Shown here: positions 17,807-25,456 of the stretch, one piece after another
Position numbering within the stretch: position 1 is the stretch's first letter
How the letters are laid out: the number at the start of each line of letters is the position of its first letter
The notes under the pieces: model-generated
The model's input: the letters and a program-made list of their open reading frames with translations, nothing else
Told to the model about the DNA's origin: nothing
The model's database searches: none
DNA from: a virus
Length of the DNA: 64,000 nucleotides
Direction: 5' to 3' (one strand)
Virus record (IMG/VR): IMGVR_UViG_3300044726_000013
Span: 1-64,000 of that record
Position numbers and translations under genes: made by a program

Positions 17807-18649
17807 ATGCGCGTTGAAGACATCTGGGTGTTCGCCCAAAAGCGGCACTACATCTACCTGAGACGCACAGCCGGGGCACCCCCGGAAACGTGGACTGATG
17901 ACCCCATTCTGAAGACCTACCGCTTCTGCAACATGTACCGTGAACTTGACACCGTGACCGATTGGTTGCGGGTCAACTGGCGTGAGCCGCACGCTGACCA
18001 CCCTGACCTGTGGCACGCCTTTGTGGTGGCCCGGCACATCAACAACGTGCCCATGCTGACTGCGCTGGGCGGCATCACGCTGCCGTGGGACCCCGGCCAT
18101 TTCATTGACGTGGGCATGGCCCGCAAGCAGGCTGGTGAGCGCGTCTGGTCTGCCGCCTACATCATTGGCACCCGCACGCCCGGTGACAAGTGCATCTACA
18201 TTGCCGATAACGTGCTGACGCCCATGTGGCGCAAGCGTGACAAGATCAGGCCGCAACAGGGTGACACGCTGACCAGTTGGCACATGCAGCTTGGCCTATG
18301 GTTCGGCATGGCCAGCTTCATGGCGGCGCAGGTGATTGCGGATATCAAGCACGCCACCCCGGCGCTGAAGAACGCTGGTGACTGGCACACCTTCTGCGCC
18401 AGCGGGCCGGGCAGCCGCCGTGGGCTCAACCGCATCTTTGAGCGTGACAAGAATGCGCCTTGGCGTGAAGATGACTTCAGGCTGAAGCTGCTGAGCCTGA
18501 GGCAGGAACTGGCACCCATGTTTGCCGCCAGCGGCTGGGCTATACCTGACGCGCAAGACGTGCAGAACATGCTGTGTGAGTTTGACAAGTACGAGCGCAC
18601 CCGGCTGGGTGAGGGCAAACCCAAGCAACTGTTCAGAGGTGGATCATGA
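17807..18649 (+). CDS. Putative DNA base hypermodification protein (HMUDK-helical type)
   Basis: 280 residues. The N-terminal pattern IWVFAQKRHYIYLRRTAG, then WTDDPILKTYRFCNMYRELD, matches a helical family I recall from computationally defined thymine hypermodification systems (5-hmdU DNA kinase helical domain and aGPT-pyrophosphorylase-like clades). Further motifs are DHPDLWHAFVVARHIN, WHTFCASGPGSRRGLN and DVQNMLCEFDKYER. Its partners in such systems, a 5-hmdU kinase and a thymidylate synthase homologue, are encoded 10 kb downstream. It would act on 5-hydroxymethyl-dU or its phosphate in DNA. The exact reaction is unknown. It lies directly after the histone-like gene, 29 bases away. Confidence 0.75.
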   Translation: MRVEDIWVFAQKRHYIYLRRTAGAPPETWTDDPILKTYRFCNMYRELDTVTDWLRVNWREPHADHPDLWHAFVVARHINNVPMLTALGGITLPWDPGHFIDVGMARKQAGERVWSAAYIIGTRTPGDKCIYIADNVLTPMWRKRDKIRPQQGDTLTSWHMQLGLWFGMASFMAAQVIADIKHATPALKNAGDWHTFCASGPGSRRGLNRIFERDKNAPWREDDFRLKLLSLRQELAPMFAASGWAIPDAQDVQNMLCEFDKYERTRLGEGKPKQLFRGGS

Positions 18650-18717
18650 CCCGCAGCAACACCACATGGCACGCACACAAGCTGTTCAAGCGTCGGTACA
18701 AGAAAAGGCCCAAGTGA
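18646..18717 (+). CDS. Very small basic protein
   Basis: 23 codons: MTRSNTTWHAHKLFKRRYKK plus RPK. It overlaps the previous stop by ATGA and hands over to the next gene by GTGA, so it is in a tight coupling chain. 9 of 23 residues are Lys or Arg, suggesting nucleic-acid binding. Below the usual length cut-off, but coupling on both sides and the lack of a competing better frame support it. Confidence 0.5.
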   Translation: MTRSNTTWHAHKLFKRRYKKRPK

Positions 18718-18869
18718 TTTTGCCCAAGTACGACTGGCACAGCGCAGATGATGATTATGAGCCGTTGCCCGTGCCGGGCATGGGTGCGTTCTGGTTTGGC
18801 GCGCTGGTGGGCGCGCTGATTGAGGCTGGGCTGATACTGGTATTCGCTTTCATCTTCTGGGTGCTGTGA
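18714..18869 (+). CDS. Small single-span membrane protein
   Basis: 51 residues from a GTG that overlaps the previous stop (GTGA), with AAAGG upstream. A polar acidic N-terminus (DWHSADDDYEP) is followed by one hydrophobic segment to the C-terminus (GAFWFGALVGALIEAGLILV). An ATG at 18666 in the same frame would add 16 residues and is less well placed. Function unknown. Confidence 0.55.
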   Translation: MILPKYDWHSADDDYEPLPVPGMGAFWFGALVGALIEAGLILVFAFIFWVL

Positions 18870-18955
18870 TGAATATGACGCCTGAGCGGTTGGGTGCCTA
18901 TCTGGTGGCGGTGGTGGTGGTGCTGGCATTGCTGGTGTGGTTTGGAGTGATCTGA
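18869..18955 (+). CDS. Membrane micropeptide
   Basis: 28 residues, MNMTPERLGAYL followed by a single hydrophobic helix (VAVVVVLALLVWFGVI). Start and stop overlap both neighbours (TGATG on each side). Its N-terminal TPERL matches the MMPERL start of the next protein, hinting at local duplication. Supported by coupling rather than by homology. Confidence 0.5.
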   Translation: MNMTPERLGAYLVAVVVVLALLVWFGVI

Positions 18956-19155
18956 TGATGCCTGAGCGGTTGACGGATTGGTTTGACTGGCCCGGTGGCC
19001 CGGTGCCGCCCATGCCACCTGAGACGGCGGTGGTGGTGAAGTTCCGTGACGGGCTTGAGGGCCGGGCGCGCAAGGTCAAGAGCCTGCGGTGGGATCACGT
19101 CAATAGCCCTGATGACGTGGTGGCCTACCGCTACTGGGTGAGGGTTGATGGCTGA
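18955..19155 (+). CDS. Small unknown protein
   Basis: 66 residues, MMPERLTDWFDWPGGPVPP then VVVKFRDGLEGRARKVKSLR and a C-terminal YRYWVRVDG. It overlaps its neighbours on both sides. No motif recognised. Confidence 0.6.
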   Translation: MMPERLTDWFDWPGGPVPPMPPETAVVVKFRDGLEGRARKVKSLRWDHVNSPDDVVAYRYWVRVDG

Positions 19156-19378
19156 GGCTGAAGATGCTTCAGTGGAAGCGGCGCACACCAAGGCCACCCT
19201 TGAGGTGCTGAGGGCCGTCTGGACCATTGCCAAGCGGCATCAGGTCTGCGCCTCATGCCTGATGTTCAACGCCGCGTCACAGGTGAGGCTGGCGCTTGAT
19301 GATGGTGACATAGACCACGGGCCGCCTGACATTGACGAAGAGTTTGAAATAGTGGGTGAATTTCGTACTGACCACTAA
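19148..19378 (+). CDS. Small unknown protein
   Basis: 76 residues, helical, with a CxxC-like pair (VCASCLMF) near residue 37 that may bind metal. Acidic C-terminus (DIDEEFEIVGEF). The ATG at 19148 is preferred over an overlapping TTG. Last gene of the coupling chain that begins at 17807. Confidence 0.55.
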   Translation: MAEAEDASVEAAHTKATLEVLRAVWTIAKRHQVCASCLMFNAASQVRLALDDGDIDHGPPDIDEEFEIVGEFRTDH

Positions 19379-19385
19379 ATATCGC

Positions 19386-19415
19386 TTTACAATCAGGCAT
19401 GAAGGATGCTACTTA
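19386..19415 (+). promoter_or_regulatory. Promoter before 19448
   Basis: TTTACA, 18 bases, TACTTA, with GCTTTACA context and GGATGC directly before the -10 box, as at other promoters here. The gene starts 33 bases after the -10 box and has CTGGAG upstream. Confidence 0.55.
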
Positions 19416-19447
19416 GGGGACTCAACCAACCCCTCTGGAGCCAACCC

Positions 19448-19843
19448 ATGTTTGAACTTTTTAGCACTACCCTCTACCCCCACCTTGATGCCCGCACCGC
19501 CAACTGGGTCATCGCCTTTGATGAAGACGGGCGCTACTACGTAGACCACACGCCCGGCTCTGACTTCTGGGTGCCGGTGCCCTACGCCTACGCCACCCGT
19601 GAGGGCGCTGAGGCTGGCATTGCCGCCATCAAGGCGTGGGAGGCCCCTGTGGCCGCTGGTGAAGACGTGCTGAGCCTTGAGGCCCTGCGCGCCACGCCAG
19701 AGTGGGCGGCGCTGCTGACCCACGTGCACATGCGCCAAGCCATAGTGCCTGACCTGAGCGTGTTTGATTTCAACGTGGAAATCATGCCCGGTGCCTATGA
19801 CCACTACCGCGCCATCACCCTTGCTGGCGCGCAAGTGCTGTAA
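19448..19843 (+). CDS. Unknown protein
   Basis: 131 residues, MFELFSTTLYPHLDARTANW, then a beta-type segment (VIAFDEDGRYYVDHTPGSDF) and helices (REGAEAGIAAIKAWEAPVAA). First gene after a promoter of the common type, followed by a coiled-coil protein. No known family. Confidence 0.6.
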   Translation: MFELFSTTLYPHLDARTANWVIAFDEDGRYYVDHTPGSDFWVPVPYAYATREGAEAGIAAIKAWEAPVAAGEDVLSLEALRATPEWAALLTHVHMRQAIVPDLSVFDFNVEIMPGAYDHYRAITLAGAQVL

Positions 19844-19876
19844 CCATCAACCCTGAAACCAAGAAGGACCAAGACC

Positions 19877-20149
19877 ATGAATAACGACCGCCGCAAGAGC
19901 ATCAGCAAGCTGCATGACGAACTTGACACGCTCAAGAGCGCGCTTGAGGATTTGCGTGACCAGATAGACACCCTGAAGGGTGAAGAGGAAGACGGCTTCA
20001 ACAACCTGCCTGAGGGCCTGCAACAGGCTGAGCGTGGGCAGGCCATGGAAGAGGCCACCAACCAGCTTCAGACCGCCTATGACGCCGCTGACAGCGCCGT
20101 CAGCAGTCTGGATGAGGCCCTGACCGCCCTTGATGACGCGGGGGTCTGA
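19877..20149 (+). CDS. Small acidic coiled-coil protein
   Basis: 90 residues predicted almost entirely helical with heptads (SKLHDELDTLKSALEDLRDQ) and a strongly acidic character (EEEDGFNNLPEG). Likely an oligomer or protein-binding partner; no function known. An AAGGACCAAG stretch precedes the ATG. Confidence 0.6.
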   Translation: MNNDRRKSISKLHDELDTLKSALEDLRDQIDTLKGEEEDGFNNLPEGLQQAERGQAMEEATNQLQTAYDAADSAVSSLDEALTALDDAGV

Positions 20150-20150
20150 G

Positions 20151-20435
20151 ATGCGCAACGCCATGATCAACCCTGTGCCGAACCTGAACGGCAACAGCAG
20201 TGAGAGCCTGCTGAAACAACTGGGTGGCGTGCTGACCGCCCTGCATGACCTTGAGAAGGCCATGCGGGGTGCCAGCGACTGCTACCACGGGCGCAACTTT
20301 CAGACCGTGAGGTTTAGCGTTGAGAGCCAACAGGCCGCCCAGCGGGCGTGGCATGAGCGCTTTGAGTGGCTGAGCCAGTTTGAGCGTGAGATTGAAGACA
20401 TGAGGCTGGCAATCCAGCAGAAAGAAGGCATGTAA
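20151..20435 (+). CDS. Small helical unknown protein
   Basis: 94 residues, MRNAMINPVPNLNGNSSE then LTALHDLEKAMRGAS and AWHERFEWLSQFEREIED. The start at 20151 follows the previous stop by one base; the ATG four codons later is also possible. The next gene begins at its stop codon. Confidence 0.55.
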   Translation: MRNAMINPVPNLNGNSSESLLKQLGGVLTALHDLEKAMRGASDCYHGRNFQTVRFSVESQQAAQRAWHERFEWLSQFEREIEDMRLAIQQKEGM

Positions 20436-20764
20436 TGTGGATTTGTTTCAACAACGCGTTTGTCAGCGTGGTACAAGACAGGGATAAGCCCGGCTACTTG
20501 CTGGTGCGCGCCCGGCGCAAGGCGCACCTGACCAAGCTGTTCCCCAAGGCCAAGATCACCGAGACACCCAAGCGTGACTACCGCTGGCGCGTCAGCGTGC
20601 CCCCCCTCTACATGGCCGATCTAGTGGCCAAGCACATCATAGGCATTGACTACGGCAACTTCAAAGACAGCGTGAAGGAAGACGCCCTGCATGACATGTA
20701 CAGCCTCTGGTGGGGTGACCATCACCGCTACCAGACCGACCGGCACCGGCAGAAGTGGGGGTGA
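20435..20764 (+). CDS. Conserved phage protein of unknown function
   Basis: 109 residues. The pattern DKPGYLLVRARRKAHLTKLF, then DYRWRVSVPPLYMADLV and IDYGNFKDSVKEDALHDMY...WW is one I recall from many phage genomes as a conserved hypothetical. Basic N-terminal region, acidic middle, aromatic end. No function known to me. Confidence 0.7.
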   Translation: MWICFNNAFVSVVQDRDKPGYLLVRARRKAHLTKLFPKAKITETPKRDYRWRVSVPPLYMADLVAKHIIGIDYGNFKDSVKEDALHDMYSLWWGDHHRYQTDRHRQKWG

Positions 20765-20797
20765 GCGATTTTTCTTCAGCGGGGTCCATTTAGGTGC

Positions 20798-20827
20798 TTT
20801 ACAGGGCCGTCGCATATGGGCTATACG
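20798..20827 (+). promoter_or_regulatory. Promoter of the second UvrD-like helicase
   Basis: TTTACA, 18 bases, TATACG, in a gtGCTTTACA context. A leader hairpin CCGGGGC-gctggt-GCCCCGG (20835-20854) stands between the -10 box and the GAGG ribosome site, so expression may be tuned in the leader. Confidence 0.6.
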
Positions 20828-20874
20828 AGATGTACCGGGGCGCTGGTGCCCCGGCACATTTTGAGGTTTTCACC

Positions 20875-22488
20875 ATGACCACCACCAAAGTTTTTACCCC
20901 GTCACCTGAACAGGCCGTGTTTCTTGACTGGATTTCTAACGGCAAGGGCTCTTGCGTGCTTGAGGCGGTTGCCGGTGCGGGCAAGACCACCACGCTGCTT
21001 GAAGGCGTCAAGCGCATGCAGGGTGAGGTTTTTCTGGGTGCCTACAACACCAAGATGGCTGCTGAGTTGAAGCAGAAGCTGGCGGCCATGGGCCTGCCCA
21101 ACAAGGGCGCTGACGGCAAGAACGCCGCCACGTTTCACTCTGCGGGCATGAGCGCCCTGCGCAGCGCCAACAAGGCCATTCAGGTCAATGACAAGAAGGT
21201 GCGTGATCTGGTTGACGGTCTGGTCAAGAGCCAGAGCGGCGTCTTTGCCGTGCGTGACGCGGCTGACGGTGAAATCACCGCCATCTGCCAGTTGGTCGGC
21301 CTTGCCAAGCAGACCGGCTTTGGCGTTGACAATCTGGTGCCCAACGTGAAGCCCGCCTACTGGGTTGAACTGATCAACCGCCATGACGTGGCTGACCGTC
21401 TGCCCGATGATTACAACGTGGCTGATCTGGTGACCACCGCTGAGCGGGTGCTGGCGCTGAGCAACGCTGACCGTGACACCATTGATTTTGATGACATGTG
21501 CTACCTGCCGCTGTTGCGCCGCCTGCGCTTTTGGCCCAAGGATTGGGTGCTGATTGATGAGGCGCAAGACACCAACGCCGTGCGCCGTGAGATTGCCCGC
21601 AAGATGCTGCGCCCGCATACCGGCCGCCTGATTGCCGTGGGTGATCCCCATCAGGCCATTTTTGGCTTCACGGGCGCTGATAACCAGAGCCTTGATCTGA
21701 TCCGCAAGCTGTTCAACGCCAGCACGCTGGCGCTGAGCGTTAGCTGGCGCTGCCCGTCTGCGGTGGTTGCGGTGGCGCGTGAGTACGTCAGCCACATTCA
21801 GCCCGCGCCTACCGCGCCTGAGGGTGTGGTGCGCTCTGCCACCTACCGCCAGATGGTTGACACCATTCAGCCCGGTCAGGCGGTACTGTGCCGCACCAAT
21901 GCGCCGCTGATTGAATTGTGCTTCAGGTTGATCCGTGAAGGCAAGCCCGCCAAGATTGAGGGCCGGTCTATTGGTGACGGTCTGGTGGCGCTGGTTGGCC
22001 GCTGGAAGGTCAAGGGCCTTGATGCCTTTGAAGGCAAGCTGACCAAGTGGAACCTGCGTGAGACGGCCAAGCTGGCTGGCGCGCCCAAGGTTGATGAGGC
22101 CAAGATTGCCCGCCATGAAGACAAGTACGCCACCATTCTGGTGCTGCTTGAGCGTGCCCGTGAGCGTGGTTTGCAGACGGTGGCTGAGATGCAGGCCATG
22201 GTGCAGGGCATGTTCTCTGACACGGCGCTTGAAGGCCAGACGGCCAATCTGGTGGTGCTGTCTAGCGTGCACAAGAGCAAGGGGTTGGAGTGGCCGGTGG
22301 TGCACATTCTGGGCCGTGGTGACATCATGCCCAGCCCGCGCGCCAAGCAAGATTGGCAGATCGAGCAGGAAATCAACCTCTGCTACGTGGCGGTGACTAG
22401 GGCGCAAGAGGTGCTGGTTGACGTGCCCATGCCTACCCCGGAAGACCTGAAGCCCACCCAGAAGCCGGTTGAGGGGGTGGCGGCATGA
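20875..22488 (+). CDS. UvrD-like superfamily 1 helicase (second of two)
   Basis: 537 residues. Q-motif-like TPSPEQAVFLDW, Walker A VAGAGKTTT (about 32-40), a motif Ia region (FLGAYNTKMAAELKQK), Walker B IDEAQDTN near 227, motif III AVGDPHQAIFGFTGAD, motif IV LSVSWRCP, motif V SSVHKSKGLEWP and motif VI CYVAVTRAQEVLV. It differs strongly from the helicase at 15766, so this is not a recent duplication. The start is placed at the ATG preceded by GAGG; 27 upstream in-frame codons contain the leader hairpin and are not expected to be translated. Own promoter. Role: DNA unwinding in replication or repair. Confidence 0.9.
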   Translation: MTTTKVFTPSPEQAVFLDWISNGKGSCVLEAVAGAGKTTTLLEGVKRMQGEVFLGAYNTKMAAELKQKLAAMGLPNKGADGKNAATFHSAGMSALRSANKAIQVNDKKVRDLVDGLVKSQSGVFAVRDAADGEITAICQLVGLAKQTGFGVDNLVPNVKPAYWVELINRHDVADRLPDDYNVADLVTTAERVLALSNADRDTIDFDDMCYLPLLRRLRFWPKDWVLIDEAQDTNAVRREIARKMLRPHTGRLIAVGDPHQAIFGFTGADNQSLDLIRKLFNASTLALSVSWRCPSAVVAVAREYVSHIQPAPTAPEGVVRSATYRQMVDTIQPGQAVLCRTNAPLIELCFRLIREGKPAKIEGRSIGDGLVALVGRWKVKGLDAFEGKLTKWNLRETAKLAGAPKVDEAKIARHEDKYATILVLLERARERGLQTVAEMQAMVQGMFSDTALEGQTANLVVLSSVHKSKGLEWPVVHILGRGDIMPSPRAKQDWQIEQEINLCYVAVTRAQEVLVDVPMPTPEDLKPTQKPVEGVAA

Positions 22489-22658
22489 AAAGCAACTTCA
22501 CCTACGCCCAGAGCCAGAGGATGACCACCGCTGAGGTGGTCATTCTGCTGACCGTCAGCTTTGGCTGCTGGTTTACCGATCACCGGGCGGCGGCCATTGT
22601 GTTCTTGGCTTTGGCGGCGCTGTCACTGAACTGCCATTTCAGGAGAACCTACAAATGA
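22485..22658 (+). CDS. Small membrane protein
   Basis: 57 residues, MKSNFTYAQSQRMTTAE followed by hydrophobic segments (VVILLTVSFGCWF and AAAIVFLALAALSL) and a basic end (HFRRTYK). Coupled by ATGA to the helicase before and the next gene after. Probably one or two membrane spans; function unknown. Confidence 0.55.
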   Translation: MKSNFTYAQSQRMTTAEVVILLTVSFGCWFTDHRAAAIVFLALAALSLNCHFRRTYK

Positions 22659-23665
22659 AAGCCCCCAAGCGCCAGCCGCTGCTGAGTGACATGCTACTAC
22701 AGCAGACCCGCAGCCCCTACGACCCGCCGCGCCAGAGCATGCTGACGGCCAAGCGGTTTGACTTTGACGTGCCTGCCTCAGAGTTCGTGGGCAAGCTGCT
22801 GAACAAGACAGCCCGGCTGATCTTGCGTGAACAGGAGTTTGCCCGGCAGCCCTACCCGCAGACGTGGGTTGAACTTGACGCCAGCGCCTACAGCGCGGGC
22901 CTGATGGGCGCGGTTGAGGGCAACCCTGAGACGGCCGACACCAAGTTTGGCTTCCTGTATGACCGGGGCACGGTTCACGGCGGCACGGTCTATTGCGGCG
23001 CGGCCAGCAAGTGGGGCTGCAACTGGTCACCGTTCAAGATCATGCTGCACAAGCCCATGTCATTTGAGGATGAGATGGCGCTGGCCACCCAAACGGGGCA
23101 TTCCCGGTTGACCCTGCGCCAAGCCCTGATTGGCTACGCTGAACACATGCATGACCCATGGTGGCATAGCGATGAGGCCAAGAGCCTTGTGCGCAGCCAC
23201 ACCTACGTGCCCGCGCCCGGTCTGAGCATGGAACAGAACAGGGGCATCTTGCAACAGCATCAGGGCGTGCTGAAACAGGTGCTGGCCATGCTGCTGATCT
23301 TGACCCGACCGGGACGCCGCGTGCTGACCATCACTGATGAAGGCCACCAGCGCATGATATGGAAGGGCAAGAGCATAGTTCTGGCCAAGCACAGCGTGGT
23401 CAGGCTGCATATTGACCAGAGCGTGGCCATACGGCGGTTTATCAGCGGCGTGCATACAGGCTTGCACAGAAGGCTGCACGATGTCAGAGGTCATTGGGCG
23501 CAGACGCGCCGCCACCAGAACGCCTGCACGCACGTGTGGGACCCGGTTGACGTTGACCACTACCGCTGCCTGCGGTGTGAGGCCAAGCGGTGGTGGCGCA
23601 AGAACCACAGCAGGGGCCTGCCTGAGGTGGGCACCATTGTTAAGGAATATGAGGTGAGCAAGTGA
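22655..23665 (+). CDS. Conserved phage protein with zinc-like C-terminus
   Basis: 336 residues. The long N-terminal part has no motif. The C-terminal region shows HRRLHDVRGHWAQTRRH, then CTHVW...HYRCLRCEAKRWWRKNH, a conserved phage pattern with two Cys/His pairs likely to bind zinc. A related H-x-RGH element occurs in the product of 40951-41877. I recall this C-terminus in hypothetical proteins of many phages, without a known role. Confidence 0.65.
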   Translation: MKAPKRQPLLSDMLLQQTRSPYDPPRQSMLTAKRFDFDVPASEFVGKLLNKTARLILREQEFARQPYPQTWVELDASAYSAGLMGAVEGNPETADTKFGFLYDRGTVHGGTVYCGAASKWGCNWSPFKIMLHKPMSFEDEMALATQTGHSRLTLRQALIGYAEHMHDPWWHSDEAKSLVRSHTYVPAPGLSMEQNRGILQQHQGVLKQVLAMLLILTRPGRRVLTITDEGHQRMIWKGKSIVLAKHSVVRLHIDQSVAIRRFISGVHTGLHRRLHDVRGHWAQTRRHQNACTHVWDPVDVDHYRCLRCEAKRWWRKNHSRGLPEVGTIVKEYEVSK

Positions 23666-23811
23666 AGGAGATTGAACTGTCACGTACACCCATCAAGCCT
23701 GACGTACTCATTGCATGGCTCAAGGAAGCCGGTAAGGGTGGCGTCACGCCCAAGGGCATGCGGCGGCTCTGCCTTGAGGCGGCACGCGCTCTGGAGGACG
23801 CTAAGCCATGA
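23662..23811 (+). CDS. Small unknown protein
   Basis: 49 residues from a GTG overlapping the previous stop (GTGA), with GAGGTGAG upstream. Sequence is helical and basic (IKPDVLIAWLKEAGKGG, MRRLCLEAARALEDAKP) and it hands over to the next gene by ATGA. A short helix-turn-helix-like fold is possible. Confidence 0.5.
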   Translation: MKEIELSRTPIKPDVLIAWLKEAGKGGVTPKGMRRLCLEAARALEDAKP

Positions 23812-24089
23812 AGCCCATCTGTCTGAAGTGCCAGCGGTTCTACCGGCCCAAGCACAACGGCTACGCCTTCATCGAGGGCATGCCGCTGGGCGCGTCACCG
23901 CCCGGCACCGAGTACCCTGAAGGCTGGGTGCCGTACAAGCTGTGGATTGGTGACCTGTGGCAGTGCAAGGGCTGCGGCCATGAGTTGGTGTCCGGCGTGG
24001 CGCGCCTGCCGCGCGCAGAGCATTATGAGCCAGACTTTGAAGAGAAGGTGAAAAGCTATGGACCCTTGGTTCAAATTAACGACTGCTGA
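23808..24089 (+). CDS. Small zinc-binding phage protein
   Basis: 93 residues with two CxxC knuckles: CLKCQRFYRP near residue 5 and CKGCGHELVSG near 53, joined by GTEYPEGWVPYKLWIGDLW. The pattern is common in phage proteins of unknown role and should bind one zinc ion. The downstream gene starts 32 bases before its stop in another frame. Confidence 0.65.
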   Translation: MKPICLKCQRFYRPKHNGYAFIEGMPLGASPPGTEYPEGWVPYKLWIGDLWQCKGCGHELVSGVARLPRAEHYEPDFEEKVKSYGPLVQINDC

Positions 24090-24261
24090 GCGGCGGCGCG
24101 CTGAGCGGGCGGCGCACAAGTTCAGTGATGACATAGGCGGGCACGCCAGCAACTACCGCCAGACCGTGCCGCCCATGGTGCACACCAACATCAAGGATCA
24201 CAGTGATGTGCGTGACGCCACAACCGAAAAACCGCTGGCACCAAAACCTGACCGATGTTAG
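24058..24261 (+). CDS. Small basic unknown protein
   Basis: 67 residues, MDPWFKLTTAERRRAERAAH, basic and helical at the start and proline-rich at the end. It overlaps the previous gene. It is the last gene before a structured 112-base leader, so it closes the operon that begins at 20798. Confidence 0.5.
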   Translation: MDPWFKLTTAERRRAERAAHKFSDDIGGHASNYRQTVPPMVHTNIKDHSDVRDATTEKPLAPKPDRC

Positions 24262-24272
24262 GTTCAGGGGTA

Positions 24273-24309
24273 GCAGGGCCTGTAGGGGTACGGGAGTAAC
24301 AGGCTCTGC
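24273..24309 (+). promoter_or_regulatory. Leader hairpin upstream of inositol-phosphate synthase
   Basis: GCAGGGCCTGT and ACAGGCTCTGC pair over 11 bp with one G-U, around a 15-base purine-rich loop (aggggtacgggagta). It lies 3 bases before the terminator-like hairpin at 24313-24346. The pair of stems looks like an attenuator or riboregulator, but no known riboswitch family is recognised. Confidence 0.45.
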
Positions 24310-24312
24310 AAC

Positions 24313-24355
24313 GGCGGCCCGTGGCATTGGCTGGTCACGGGCCGCCTGTTTATTT
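24313..24355 (+). terminator. Terminator-like hairpin directly before inositol-phosphate synthase
   Basis: GGCGGCCCGTG and CACGGGCCGCC form a perfect 11-bp stem with a 12-base loop, followed by tgtttatttc. The GAGGG ribosome site and ATG of the next gene come about 20 bases later. Either it ends the upstream operon or it attenuates the downstream gene. Confidence 0.75.
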
Positions 24356-24373
24356 CAACACAGTGAGGGTTTC

Positions 24374-25456
24374 ATGAGGAAAATACGCGTGGCCATTGTG
24401 GGCGTGGGCAATTGCGCCAGCGCCCTGATCCAAGGGCTGGCTTACTACGGCCAGACATCTGACAACTACCCCAAGCCCGGCATGATCACACCCTTGCTGG
24501 GCGGCTACGGCCCGGCTGACATTGAGGTGGTCACCGCCTTTGATGTGGTAGACACCAAGGTGGGGTTGCCCATCAATCAGGCCATCTGGGCGCAACCCAA
24601 CAACACCACGGCAATAGTGGATAGCGTGCCTGAGTGCGGCAAGGTCTACCGTGGCCCCACGCTTGACGGTCTGGGCAAGTACCTGCGTGAGGTGGTGGGT
24701 GAAAGCACAGTAGAGCCGATTGACGTTGAAGACACGCTGGCGCTGCTGAATGTGGATGTTCTGGTCAGCTACCTGCCGGTGGGCTCTGATCTGGCGGCCC
24801 AGCACTATGCCGGGGCGGCGCTGCGCGCCAACACAGCATTCGTGAACTGCATGCCTGCGTTCATTGCCTCTGACCCTGAATGGGCCGCTGCCTTCAAGCG
24901 GGCGGGGGTGCCCATCATTGGGGATGACATCAAGTCACAGGTGGGGGCCACCATTGTGCACCGCACGCTGGTGCAGTTGCTGCGTGAGCGCGGCTATGTG
25001 CTGAGGCGCACCAGCCAGTTGAATGTGGGCGGCAATTCTGACTTCCTCAACATGCTTGAGCGCAGCCGCCTGACCAGCAAGAAGATCAGCAAGACGCGGG
25101 CCGTCACCAGCATCATGGGCGTGGAACTGCCTGCTGAAGACGTGCACATTGGCCCGTCTGACTATGTGCCGTGGCTGGGTGACACCAAGGTGGCGCACAT
25201 CAGGCTTGAGGCTGAGGGCTTTGGTGGCGCACCGTTGACCATGGACCTGAAGCTTGAGGTGGTTGACAGCCCCAACAGCGCGGGCGTGGTGATGGACGCC
25301 ATACGCTGCGCCGCCGTGGCGCAGGACCGTGGGCAGGGCGGGCCGGTGGCGGCAGCCTGCGCTTGGTACATGAAAAGCCCGCCCGAACAGTGGGATGATA
25401 GCGTGGCCAGTGATCTGCTTGATGAATGGCTGAGAGGGGATGATCTGACATGGTGA
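24374..25456 (+). CDS. myo-Inositol-1-phosphate synthase (MIPS), full length
   Basis: A 360-residue NAD-dependent isomerase that turns glucose 6-phosphate into 1L-myo-inositol 1-phosphate. It looks complete and close to the actinobacterial-type enzyme: NAD-binding VAIVGVGNCASAL (6-18), GPTLDGLGKY, LVSYLPVGSD, the active-site segment GDDIKSQVGAT (about 184-193), LNVGGNSDFLNM, SKKISKTRAV with its lysines, DVHIGPSDYVPWL, and the C-terminal DSPNSAGVV and MKSPPEQ. All motifs I would expect for catalysis are present. The start is fixed by GAGGG before 24374. It overlaps the transferase-like gene by 7 bases and opens the block with phosphatase, 5-hmdU kinase and thymidylate synthase homologue. This suggests an inositol-based DNA modification. 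Alternative: it alters host inositol metabolism. Confidence 0.9.
   Translation: MRKIRVAIVGVGNCASALIQGLAYYGQTSDNYPKPGMITPLLGGYGPADIEVVTAFDVVDTKVGLPINQAIWAQPNNTTAIVDSVPECGKVYRGPTLDGLGKYLREVVGESTVEPIDVEDTLALLNVDVLVSYLPVGSDLAAQHYAGAALRANTAFVNCMPAFIASDPEWAAAFKRAGVPIIGDDIKSQVGATIVHRTLVQLLRERGYVLRRTSQLNVGGNSDFLNMLERSRLTSKKISKTRAVTSIMGVELPAEDVHIGPSDYVPWLGDTKVAHIRLEAEGFGGAPLTMDLKLEVVDSPNSAGVVMDAIRCAAVAQDRGQGGPVAAACAWYMKSPPEQWDDSVASDLLDEWLRGDDLTW

Noticed and set aside
20902-22407. 501-codon open frame on the minus strand opposite the second helicase
   Set aside because: It is antisense to a gene with all SF1 motifs and reads as low-complexity His/Ala/Gln/Gly sequence. Long antisense frames are common here because of GC content and codon choice.
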